Part shown: positions 22,645-29,736 of the stretch, piece after piece
Layout: each line of letters opens with the position of its first letter
How positions within the stretch are numbered: the stretch's first letter is position 1
Source: an uncultured Porphyromonadaceae bacterium
Lineage (GTDB): Bacteria > Bacteroidota > Bacteroidia > Bacteroidales > Muribaculaceae
Length of the DNA: 29,736 nt
Assembly: GCA_900541555.1 (NCBI GenBank)
Contig: UQKE01000026.1
Coordinates: forward strand, 1 to 29,736
Direction of reading: 5' to 3'
The notes under the pieces: generated by a model
Seen by the model: only the letters and a program-made list of their open reading frames with translations
What the model was told of the DNA's origin: nothing
Databases searched by the model: none
Translations under genes and position numbers: made by a program

Positions 22645-23391
22645 TTAAAGGATGAATTCCAAAGATTGCTTTTCTAATTCCATTTCATATTGCTTGATGA
22701 GAGCATCATAGCTTAAAAAAGAAACCCGCTTGTTCCGGCGCAATTCGTCGAATGCGTGAAATTTCATTTTGTTTTCAAATTCTTGCTTTCTTTTTATGTC
22801 GGCAACAATCGCCATTCTCGCATAAAAATCTTGCAGGTCGTGGAACTTCAACAGCGAATTTTGGATGTCGGTGGAATGTTCTACTTCAAAAAATGAGTGA
22901 GGCATGTTGCGCTCATTGAACCATATCGTGTCGATGGTGGAACTTCGTTTTATTATTTGGGGGTAGGAATAGCGCGGTTGTTCGTCGAGCGTGGACAGTT
23001 CTTGCAATTTCTTCCCGTCATAGAATTTTTTGTTTTTGTCTTGATGGGGCACAAAGGTTTGCATGTTGTGGCATTTTCCTATGATCAGCAGGATTCCTTG
23101 ATAATATGTGTGGTTAAACATTTTCACATCATCCGAATCCTTGTTTTTGTCGGTCTCTGCAATGATGCCTCTGTTTTCTATTTGCTTCTTGTATGTTTCA
23201 AGTCCGTATAATCCCGGTTTTATTTTATAAATGCCTTTGGTTTGCTGAACAATACGGCGGATGCTTGCAAATGGAGTTTTTGTTTTCCATTCGCAATCTT
23301 TAATCTTAAAGACTTCTTTGTTCAAGTCGCCCAATGTGGCAACGCCTCCAAGCCTTTCCAATGTTTCTATGACTGCTTCGTGTTGTTTCAT
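22645..23391 (-). CDS. Winged-helix (HARE-HTH-like) protein with possible PD-(D/E)XK core
   Basis: The first 65 residues of this 248-residue protein look like a HARE-HTH-type winged helix (AVIETLERLGGVATLGDLNKEV, then ASIRRIVQQTKGIYKIKPGLYGL). That domain is often attached to restriction enzymes and chromatin proteins. The rest contains STIDTIWFNE (D154) and HSFFEVEHSTDI (E169, E171), followed by LLKFHDLQDFYAR, resembling the D...ExE strand pair of some restriction-endonuclease-like families. No methyltransferase or other restriction gene is nearby, so if it cuts DNA it is an orphan or depends on modified DNA. It could instead be a non-catalytic DNA-binding protein. It is monocistronic, A+T-richer than its neighbours, and looks accessory. 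Confidence 0.6.
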   Translation of the reverse strand: MKQHEAVIETLERLGGVATLGDLNKEVFKIKDCEWKTKTPFASIRRIVQQTKGIYKIKPGLYGLETYKKQIENRGIIAETDKNKDSDDVKMFNHTYYQGILLIIGKCHNMQTFVPHQDKNKKFYDGKKLQELSTLDEQPRYSYPQIIKRSSTIDTIWFNERNMPHSFFEVEHSTDIQNSLLKFHDLQDFYARMAIVADIKRKQEFENKMKFHAFDELRRNKRVSFLSYDALIKQYEMELEKQSLEFIL

Positions 23392-23591
23392 ATTTTTATT
23401 GTTAAGGGTTCAATGCGTTTGCTTGCGGGTGCTTCTGTCCATACGATGAGCATTGCAAGCGTTTTGCATGGCACTACGGTTTTGCCTTTGTCATAGTGAA
23501 TAATGAAAACATCCGATTAGGATACAAAAATACAAAATTGCAGTTCAATTGCATCCAAAACGCGGGAAATTCATAAAGTAAATTTCTCAAT

Positions 23592-23627
23592 AAAAAGCAG
23601 CCGCTTGCATTGAGGGCAAACGGCTGC
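23592..23627 (-). terminator. Terminator of the CoA-transferase gene
   Basis: On the minus strand GCAGCCGTTTGC and GCAAGCGGCTGC pair over 12 positions (one G-T) around a 7-nt loop and are followed by TTTTTATTG. It lies 44 bp past the stop at 23672. Confidence 0.85.
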
Positions 23628-23671
23628 AATATGGAGGCGACGAAGCTTGCCGGAGGCAAACGCTTCGTAGA

Positions 23672-25165
23672 TTAGCAATATTTTGAGAAGTCGGTTTTCG
23701 ACATGTCGCCCGAGTTGCCGAATTCTTCGTGGAAAGCAAAAGCGGCACGCAGCGTGTGGGGCGTGTGTCCGCCTTTGGAGATTTTCAGATAGTCGCGGAG
23801 CAGCGGGCGATAGTCGGGATGCGCGCAGTTTTCGATGATGGCTTCTGCGCGTTGTATCGGGCTTTTGCCACGCAGGTCGGCGATGCCTTGGTCGGTAATG
23901 ACAACGCATACGGAGTGTTCGCTGTGGTCGAGGTGGGAAACCATCGGCACGATATTGCTGATTTTCCCTTCTTTCGTGACCGACGGACAGCTGAAAATTG
24001 AAATGTAGGCGTTGCGGGTGAAGTCGCCCGAGCCGCCGATTCCGTTCATCATTTTCGTTCCGACAACATGTGTGGAATTGACGTTGCCGAAGATGTCGGC
24101 TTCGAGGGCAGTGTTCATCGAGATTACTCCGAGGCGGCGAATCACTTCCGGATTGTTGGAAATTTCTCCCGGGCGGATTAACACTTTATCGCGGAAGAAG
24201 TCGATGTTGTTGAAGAATCGATCCATCGTTTCGTCGGAGAAAGTCAACGAGCAAGTGCTTCCGAAGCGGCATTTCCCTTTTTCCATCAAGTCGAGCACGG
24301 CATCTTGGATCACTTCCGTGTACATGTCGAATTGCGGAATTTCGGGGCTTGCTTCCAGTCCGTGGAGCACGGCATTGGCGATGTTGCCCACGCCGGATTG
24401 GAGCGGCAGGAATTCTTTTGGGATTCGGCCGGCTTTCAATTCGCCGATCAGGAACTTGCAGACGTTTTCGCCGATGCGCATTGTCGTTTCGTCGATGGGC
24501 GTGAACCCGTGCACGTGGTCCGTGTTGTAGGTTTTGACGATGCCGACAATTTTTGCGGGGTCGACTTTCAAAACCGGATCGCCGATTCGGTCGCTCGGTT
24601 TGTAGATTGGTATTTCGCGACGGTAGGGCGGATCGAGCGGCATGTAAATGTCGTGCAATCCTTTTATGGCCGTCGGAATATGCTCGTTCAGTTCAATGAC
24701 TATTTTATCGGCCATGCGCGCGAAAGTCGGGATGTTTCCGACACCGGGGCCGAGCACGATTTCTCCCTTTTCGCTCACTTCGCAGGCTTCGATGATGGCG
24801 AGGTCTATTTTCCCGAAAAAGTGGTAGCGCATGTCTTGCGCGAGATGCGACAAGTGCATGTCGACGTAGTTGATGTCGTGGTTGTTGATCCGCGCCCGCG
24901 TGTCTTTGCACGACTGGTACGGGGTGCGGAATTCGACAGCGTTGGCCCTGGCGAGGGCACCGTCGGTGTAGTCGTTGGTCGAAGCGCCGGTGAACACGTT
25001 GATTTTGAACGGTCGGCCTGCTTCATGTTCTTTTATCGCTTTTTCGGCGATAGCCGGAGCAACGAATTTGGGTGTTCCGGCAGCGGTAAATCCTGAAAAT
25101 GCGACACTGTCGCCATTTTTTACCAATTCGGCGGCTTCTGCCGCAGTAATAATAGGAAAAGCCAT
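23672..25165 (-). CDS. Acetyl-CoA hydrolase/transferase (acetate/succinate CoA-transferase)
   Basis: The 497-residue protein matches class I CoA-transferases of the acetyl-CoA hydrolase family. It shows DSVAFSGFTAAGTPKFV at the N-terminus, FTGASTNDY, LGPGVGNIPTFARMADK, GVGNIANAVLHGLE and the glutamate region FDMYTEVIQDAVLDL; the Glu of YTEV is the expected residue for the glutamyl-CoA intermediate. Other marks are GIGGSGDFTRNAY and VITDQGIADLRGKSP. In fermentative Bacteroidota this activity moves CoA between acetate and succinate or propionate, saving an ATP equivalent. The exact pair of acids is not readable from sequence. Single-gene unit with its own promoter candidate and terminator. Confidence 0.94.
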   Translation of the reverse strand: MAFPIITAAEAAELVKNGDSVAFSGFTAAGTPKFVAPAIAEKAIKEHEAGRPFKINVFTGASTNDYTDGALARANAVEFRTPYQSCKDTRARINNHDINYVDMHLSHLAQDMRYHFFGKIDLAIIEACEVSEKGEIVLGPGVGNIPTFARMADKIVIELNEHIPTAIKGLHDIYMPLDPPYRREIPIYKPSDRIGDPVLKVDPAKIVGIVKTYNTDHVHGFTPIDETTMRIGENVCKFLIGELKAGRIPKEFLPLQSGVGNIANAVLHGLEASPEIPQFDMYTEVIQDAVLDLMEKGKCRFGSTCSLTFSDETMDRFFNNIDFFRDKVLIRPGEISNNPEVIRRLGVISMNTALEADIFGNVNSTHVVGTKMMNGIGGSGDFTRNAYISIFSCPSVTKEGKISNIVPMVSHLDHSEHSVCVVITDQGIADLRGKSPIQRAEAIIENCAHPDYRPLLRDYLKISKGGHTPHTLRAAFAFHEEFGNSGDMSKTDFSKYC

Positions 25166-25294
25166 ATCCTCTGTATGTTAGATGATAAATTTATTTTGTT
25201 TTTGTCTCGTTTTTCAGCATAAAGTATGTTGTTTTCTACGCATAGTCGGTAAGGGTATCGCGGATTTTACGTAAGTTTGCACCATATTTGACTG

Positions 25295-25302
25295 CAAAAG
25301 TA
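25295..25302 (-). promoter_or_regulatory. Candidate -7 box for the CoA-transferase gene
   Basis: TACTTTTG fits TAnnTTTG on the minus strand within ...TTTTCACTACTTTTGCAGT. No TTTG is found 19-21 bp upstream, so the -33 part is weak. It would give a leader of about 120 nt. The rest of the 297-bp divergent gap to miaB holds no gene that I can support. Confidence 0.4.
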
Positions 25303-25462
25303 GTGAAAATCGGGTGCATAATGCTTGCGCTTGCATAAAAAGTTTGGCGAAACGTATTTTGTTTTATGCAAAACGTCGAAATAAGGCATTTTTTAGAGGA
25401 AATAGACTTTTTTGCGCAGCATCCGGCAAATATATTCGGCATATAAAACGGACAGAAATTTT

Positions 25463-26800
25463 ATGAACGAAGAAAAGAAATTGTTTATCGAGACCTACGG
25501 ATGCCAAATGAACGCTGCCGACAGCGAAGTGGTGGCTGCCGTTATGAAAACTGCCGGTTACGATCCTGTCGCTACGGCAGAAGAGGCGGATGCTGTTTTT
25601 CTGAACACCTGTTCGATTCGCGACAATGCGGAGCAGAAAATATATTCCCGTCTCGAATATTTTGCTTCTTTGCGGAAAAAGCGCGGCGGCCGCAAGCTGA
25701 TTCTCGGCGTGCTCGGCTGCATGGCAGAACGGGTCAAAGATGCGTTGATTGCCGATTATGGCGTCGATATAGTCGCGGGTCCGGACGCTTATTTGTCGCT
25801 TCCGGAGATGATTGCTTCTGCCGAGATGGGAGAAAAGGCCATCAATGCGGAATTGTCAACTACGGAAACTTATCGCGACATCATCCCGCGGCGCATAGGG
25901 CATAGCCGCGTGAGCGGCTACATCAGCATCATGCGGGGGTGCAACAATTTCTGTTCCTATTGCATCGTTCCTTATACGCGCGGACGTGAGCGCAGCCGCG
26001 AGCCACGCAGCGTACTCAACGAGCTCGACGATATGCGTCGGCGCGGATTCAAGGAAGTTGTTTTGTTGGGCCAGAATGTCAATTCTTACCGGTATTTGAA
26101 AGTCGACGGGTCGATTGTCGGGTTTGCCGATTTGCTTCGGATTGTGGCCGAAGCCGCTCCGGAAATGCGCGTCCGCTTCACGACTTCCCATCCAAAGGAC
26201 ATGACGGATGAAATCATCGACGTGATAGCGTCGGTGCCGAATGTTTGCCGCCATGTGCATTTGCCTGTGCAATCGGGGAGCAACAAGGTGCTTAAAGCGA
26301 TGAATCGGAAATATACGCGCGAATGGTATCTCGACCGCGTGGAGTCGATTCGCCGCGCCATGCCCGATTGCGGCATTTCGACAGATTTGTTTACGGGCTT
26401 CCACGACGAAACGGAAGCCGACTTTGAAGAAACTTTGAGCTTGATGCGCGAAGCGAGGTTCGACAGCGCGTTTATGTTCAAGTATTCCGAACGCCCCGGC
26501 ACTTATGCGGCTCGTTGCCTGCCCGACAATGTGAGCGAAGAGGTGAAAATCGACCGCCTGAACCGGATGATTGCGTTGCAAAACGAATTGTCGGCCGAGA
26601 GCAACCGCCGCGACATTGGAAAGACGTTTGAGGTGCTGACGGAAGGGCGTTCGCGGCGTTCTGCCGATCAATTGTGCGGGCGCAACGAGCAGAACAAGAT
26701 GGTCGTGTTCCGGCGCGGCAATTACAAGGTTGGGGATATTGTAAGGGTGAAAGTGGTGGACGCTTCGTCGGCTACGTTGCTTGGAGAGACTGTGGAATAA
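25463..26800 (+). CDS. miaB: tRNA-2-methylthio-N6-dimethylallyladenosine synthase
   Basis: This radical-SAM methylthiotransferase modifies A37 of tRNAs reading UNN codons. The 445-residue protein starts at ATG 25463 (MNEEKKLFIETYGCQMN). It has the UPF0004 domain with cysteines in YGCQMN, LNTCSIRDNAEQK and LGCMAERVK, which hold the auxiliary cluster. The radical SAM CxxxCxxC is in MRGCNNFCSYCIVPYTRGRERSR, and a C-terminal TRAM domain contains GRNEQNKMVVF. Presence of SIRDNAEQK favours MiaB over MtaB or RimO. It is followed after 13 bp by an MFS gene, probably co-transcribed. Confidence 0.96.
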   Translation: MNEEKKLFIETYGCQMNAADSEVVAAVMKTAGYDPVATAEEADAVFLNTCSIRDNAEQKIYSRLEYFASLRKKRGGRKLILGVLGCMAERVKDALIADYGVDIVAGPDAYLSLPEMIASAEMGEKAINAELSTTETYRDIIPRRIGHSRVSGYISIMRGCNNFCSYCIVPYTRGRERSREPRSVLNELDDMRRRGFKEVVLLGQNVNSYRYLKVDGSIVGFADLLRIVAEAAPEMRVRFTTSHPKDMTDEIIDVIASVPNVCRHVHLPVQSGSNKVLKAMNRKYTREWYLDRVESIRRAMPDCGISTDLFTGFHDETEADFEETLSLMREARFDSAFMFKYSERPGTYAARCLPDNVSEEVKIDRLNRMIALQNELSAESNRRDIGKTFEVLTEGRSRRSADQLCGRNEQNKMVVFRRGNYKVGDIVRVKVVDASSATLLGETVE

Positions 26801-26813
26801 ACGTTTGCGCCAA

Positions 26814-28052
26814 ATGGAAATGGACGATAACAAGAAATTGGCTTCCGACGACTTTGACCCGTACGCGATAGACAATGGGGACACGCGGTTGTGGAATCGC
26901 AATTACATTCTTGTCATGACGGCAAATTTCTTGCTGTTTTTTTCTCTCTATTGCTTGATGCCGATATTGCCGATTTATTTGTCCGAGCAGCTTCATGCCG
27001 GTCGCGACATCATCGGAAAGGTGATGGGGGGATTTATCGTCACCGGCTTGATGGTGCGTCCGTTTAGCGGTTTTTTGGTCGACAGTTTCCCTCGCAAGAA
27101 AGTTCTGATGGTGTGCTATTTGGTGTTCATGCTGTTTAATTTCGGTTATATTTTTGCGTCGACAGTCTTGGCTTTCGCTTTGATTCGAACGTTGCAAGGA
27201 TTCGCGTTTGGGTCTACCTCCGTGTCGAACAGCACGGTGGCTATCGACGTGCTTCCTTCGTGCCGTCGGAATGAGGGTATTGGCTATTATGGAATCAGCA
27301 ACAACCTCGCCATGGCGGTAGGTCCTTCGGTGGCGTTGTTTTTATATCATCATATCCCGAATATTCAGATCGTTTTTTCTGTGCCGTTGCTGTCTGCCAT
27401 GCTGGGGTTTGCTTGCGTGTTGGCCGTCAAAAACCGTCCCCGCGCGCTTGTCAAGGTGCAGACGCCAATGTCGCTCGACCGTTTCTTTCTGGTAAAGAGC
27501 GTTCCGGAGGGCTTGACGCTGACCACATTCGCATTTGCCAGCGCGACGCTGACCACCTATTTGGCAATTTACAGCACGCAGGAACTCGGATTGTATTCCG
27601 GTTCGGGGATTTATTTCCTTGTGATGGCAAGCGGTTTGATCATGTCGCGCGTGTTTACGAACAAATGGGTGCGGCGCGGCTTTATCGTTGAAAACGTCAA
27701 AGCCGGCATGCTGCTCGTCATCGCGGGATTTTTCTTGTTTGTCGGGATTCAAAGCCTTGCTGCCTACTACATTTCCGCGTTTGTCATCGGGCTGGGCTAT
27801 GGGACGATGTGCCCGTCGTATCAGTCGATGTTTATCAATCTTGCTCCGAACAGCCGGCGAGGCACGGCAAATTCGTCGTATCTGACTTCGTGGGATGTAG
27901 GAGCCGGCATCGGCATCTTTTCTGCCGGATACATAGCAGAGGGCACGAGCTACCACACGGTGTATTGGTTGTGTTTGGGCCTTTGCGTGGTGGGTGCCGC
28001 TGTCTATTTCTTGTTTACTTCGAAGCATTATGCGCGTTTGAAGATTCGTTGA
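26814..28052 (+). CDS. MFS transporter
   Basis: The 412-residue membrane protein starts at ATG 26814 or 26820 and has about 12 hydrophobic spans. The MFS loop motif between TM2 and TM3 is visible as GGFIVTGLMVRPFSGFLVDSFPRKKVL, and TM4-5 has LIRTLQGFAFGSTSV. The arginine in RTLQGFAFG and the pattern around NNLAMAVGPSVALFL resemble the drug:H+ antiporter branch (AraJ/YfcJ-type), but the substrate cannot be assigned. The gene lies 13 bp after miaB and 10 bp before a GNAT gene. Confidence 0.9.
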   Translation: MEMDDNKKLASDDFDPYAIDNGDTRLWNRNYILVMTANFLLFFSLYCLMPILPIYLSEQLHAGRDIIGKVMGGFIVTGLMVRPFSGFLVDSFPRKKVLMVCYLVFMLFNFGYIFASTVLAFALIRTLQGFAFGSTSVSNSTVAIDVLPSCRRNEGIGYYGISNNLAMAVGPSVALFLYHHIPNIQIVFSVPLLSAMLGFACVLAVKNRPRALVKVQTPMSLDRFFLVKSVPEGLTLTTFAFASATLTTYLAIYSTQELGLYSGSGIYFLVMASGLIMSRVFTNKWVRRGFIVENVKAGMLLVIAGFFLFVGIQSLAAYYISAFVIGLGYGTMCPSYQSMFINLAPNSRRGTANSSYLTSWDVGAGIGIFSAGYIAEGTSYHTVYWLCLGLCVVGAAVYFLFTSKHYARLKIR

Positions 28053-28062
28053 CGACACGGAT

Positions 28063-28638
28063 ATGGAAAGTGCCAAGCGTCCTGTTGAAATTCGCCTCGA
28101 AACGGAAAGGCTGATATTGCGCCCATGGCGCAAGTCGGATGCGGCCGCATTATACAAATATGCGAAAGACGAGCCTGTCGGCGATGCTGCCGGATGGCCG
28201 CCGCACAAGTCGATAGAAGAAAGCGAGGAGGTGATACGGACTGTTTTTTCCGCGCCGGAGATTTATGCCATTGTGCCGAAAACGGCAAAAGAACCGGTGG
28301 GTTGCGTCGGTTTGATGTTTAAGCGTCGGGCGTCAATGAAGGATGGCGATGCGGAGATCGGGTATTGGATAGGCGTGCCTTATTGGGGGCGGGGACTTGT
28401 GCCGGAGGCTGTGGCGTGTTTGCTGAAACGGGCGTTTGGCACGCTTGGCATCGACACGGTGTGGTGCGCGTATTATGAGGGGAACGAGCGTTCCCGACGC
28501 GTTGCGGAGAAATGCGGTTTCCGGTTTCATCATGTCGAAGGAGCCGCTTATGGCGTGGCGGCAGAATGTTTCACATGCCTGTCGCGCGAGGAATGGGTCA
28601 GGGAATCGCCGGCTTCGGAATGGAGCAGGGGAAAATAA
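28063..28638 (+). CDS. GNAT-family N-acetyltransferase (RimJ/RimL-like)
   Basis: The 191-residue protein has the RimJ/RimL-type start IRLETERLILRPWRKSDAAALY, the beta4 strand EIGYWIGVPYWGRGLVPEA with its acetyl-CoA-binding G-x-G, and the conserved NERSRRVAEKCGFRFH segment. These proteins acetylate amino groups of proteins or small molecules, often antibiotics or metabolites. Co-transcription with an MFS exporter-like gene could fit a small-molecule tolerance role, but this is only suggestive. The stop lies inside the downstream terminator hairpin region. Confidence 0.9.
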   Translation: MESAKRPVEIRLETERLILRPWRKSDAAALYKYAKDEPVGDAAGWPPHKSIEESEEVIRTVFSAPEIYAIVPKTAKEPVGCVGLMFKRRASMKDGDAEIGYWIGVPYWGRGLVPEAVACLLKRAFGTLGIDTVWCAYYEGNERSRRVAEKCGFRFHHVEGAAYGVAAECFTCLSREEWVRESPASEWSRGK

Positions 28639-28667
28639 AAGCCGCCCGAACTGTTTGTCCGGACGGC
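28631..28667 (-). terminator. Terminator of pfkA
   Basis: On the minus strand GCCGtCCGGAC-aaaca-GTTCGGGCGGC forms an imperfect 11-pair stem followed by TTTTATTTTCC. It overlaps the end of the GNAT gene and may also slow plus-strand transcripts. Confidence 0.75.
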
Positions 28668-28689
28668 GTATGGCGATGTCGGGGAAATG

Positions 28690-29667
28690 TCAAATGGACA
28701 ATCTCCGCAAAGTGTCGAGCAATTCCCGATTGATAGGCTTGTCTTTTTTGATGGCTTTCGTAAACGGCACGTAGACGATTTCGTCGTTTGCCACCCCTAT
28801 CATCACGTTTCTTTGGTCTTCGAGCAGCGCATCGATGGCAGCCGCGCCCATGCGCGAAGCGAGGATGCGGTCGTGGGCAGTGGGCGAGCCTCCGCGTTGG
28901 AGGTGTCCGAGAATCGACACGCGCACTTCGTATTGCGGATATTCGTTTTTGACGCGTTCTGCCAAAGCCATTGCTCCGCCTGTGACGGGACTTTCCGCAA
29001 CAAGCACTATCGAAGAGTTTTTGCTTTTTCGGAATCCGTTGTTGATGAGTTCTTCCAATTGGTCGACTTCCGTGGATATTTCCGGAATGATGGCAGCTTC
29101 AGCGCCTGCCGCGATTGCGCCGTTGAGCGCGAGGAATCCGGCATCGCGCCCCATCACTTCGATGAAAAACAAACGTTCGTGGGATGTCGCCGTGTCGCGT
29201 ATTTTGTCGACGCATTGCATGATGGTGTTGAGCGCCGTGTCGTAGCCGATTGTGGTGTCGGTGCCAAACAAGTCGTTGTCGATTGTGCCCGGAAGCCCGA
29301 CAACCGGAATGTTGAACTCTGTGGCAAAGATGCGGGCGCCCGTGAGCGAACCGTCGCCGCCGATGACGACAAGGGCGTCGATGCCGTGCTTGGTCATGTT
29401 TTCGTAGGCGATTTTGCGTCCTTCTGCTGTTTTAAATTCTGCACAACGCGCGGTTTTCAAGATGGTGCCGCCTTGCTGGATGATATTGGATACGTTTTGC
29501 GTATGGAATTCGACAATTTCGTCGGTTACGAGCCCGCGATATCCGCGGTAAATGCCTTTGACGGCAATTCCGTTGAAGATGGCGGAACGAGTGACGGCGC
29601 GAATAGCCGCATTCATGCCGGGGGCATCGCCGCCGGAAGTCAAAATACCGATGCATTTAGTTGGCAT
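28690..29667 (-). CDS. pfkA: ATP-dependent 6-phosphofructokinase
   Basis: It phosphorylates fructose-6-phosphate in glycolysis. The 325-residue protein starts at ATG 29667 ([21 protein letters not shown]), the normal length for the bacterial enzyme. It shows GGDGSLTGA, the catalytic [12 protein letters not shown] with its Asp pair, [26 protein letters not shown] and [15 protein letters not shown]. The Gly in GGDGS rather than an Asp-containing variant fits ATP rather than pyrophosphate use. The upstream extension to 29718 adds 17 unlike residues and is rejected. Confidence 0.96.
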   Translation of the reverse strand: MPTKCIGILTSGGDAPGMNAAIRAVTRSAIFNGIAVKGIYRGYRGLVTDEIVEFHTQNVSNIIQQGGTILKTARCAEFKTAEGRKIAYENMTKHGIDALVVIGGDGSLTGARIFATEFNIPVVGLPGTIDNDLFGTDTTIGYDTALNTIMQCVDKIRDTATSHERLFFIEVMGRDAGFLALNGAIAAGAEAAIIPEISTEVDQLEELINNGFRKSKNSSIVLVAESPVTGGAMALAERVKNEYPQYEVRVSILGHLQRGGSPTAHDRILASRMGAAAIDALLEDQRNVMIGVANDEIVYVPFTKAIKKDKPINRELLDTLRRLSI

Positions 29668-29684
29668 AGTTGTAGTCTTAAGGT

Positions 29685-29733
29685 GGGTTCTATCAATTCC
29701 ATTTTTTATTTCTTGCATAAGGCAGCAGAACCC
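29685..29733. repeat. Short inverted repeat upstream of pfkA
   Basis: GGGTTCT (29685-29691) and AGAACCC (29727-29733) are spaced 35 bp apart in the pfkA leader. It could be an operator or chance; the window ends 3 bp later. Confidence 0.25.
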
Positions 29734-29736
29734 TTT

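Noticed and set aside
25856..26902. Open frame of 348 codons on the minus strand
   Set aside because: It is antisense to miaB and the MFS start, both strongly supported.
1..29736. tRNA or rRNA genes
   Set aside because: No cloverleaf-like segment with a T-loop GTTCGAATC-type sequence, nor any rRNA stretch, was recognised in the intergenic regions.

Overview
The window looks like a chromosomal stretch from the order Bacteroidales (Bacteroidota). I infer this from the promoter signals, which fit TTTG-N19-21-TAnnTTTG rather than sigma70, from A-rich leaders without clear Shine-Dalgarno sites, from TonB_C-type domains, and from family content such as the CE2-type esterase, a short KdsD-like isomerase and the succinate/acetate CoA-transferase. 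Species cannot be fixed from the sequence alone.

Layout. 1-1240 is an accessory patch: a DUF559 nuclease-like gene between five copies of a GC-rich element made of two small hairpins in a constant frame. 1309-9736 (all minus strand) is a phospho-signalling cluster. In transcription order it holds an orphan LytTR regulator, an FHA/zinc-ribbon membrane protein, an exported caspase-like peptidase, an acidic glycine/alanine-rich protein, a double zinc-ribbon FHA protein, a PP2C phosphatase fused across the membrane to a TonB C-terminal domain, a multi-TM Ser/Thr kinase and an exported Sel1-repeat protein. An internal promoter (7787-7819) probably splits it into two transcripts. The AT-rich kinase gene sits between two 18-bp direct repeats. 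Joining those repeats would restore an in-frame signal peptide on the Sel1 protein, so the kinase looks like a cassette inserted into the Sel1 gene.

9737-29667 is mostly housekeeping. Plus-strand operon: thioesterase, KdsD-like sugar isomerase, PfkB-like protein lacking its catalytic Asp, ribH (10148-12722). Minus-strand operon: cysE-like serine acetyltransferase, THUMP rRNA methyltransferase, purD (16501-12714). Minus-strand operon: HAD phosphatase, ribF, upp (22429-20221), probably continuing into an SGNH/CE2 esterase and a GH3 enzyme ending at a strong hairpin. After these come a lone winged-helix/nuclease-like protein, a CoA-transferase with its terminator, the plus-strand set miaB, MFS transporter, GNAT acetyltransferase, and finally pfkA (minus).

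The three operons that begin near 10100, 16515 and 22440 each start at a copy of the same ~130-bp palindromic repeat. The last bases of that repeat form a good Bacteroidota promoter (ATTG-N19-TATCTTTG). The repeat therefore seems to act as a portable promoter joining riboflavin/FAD, purine, cysteine and pyrimidine-salvage genes.
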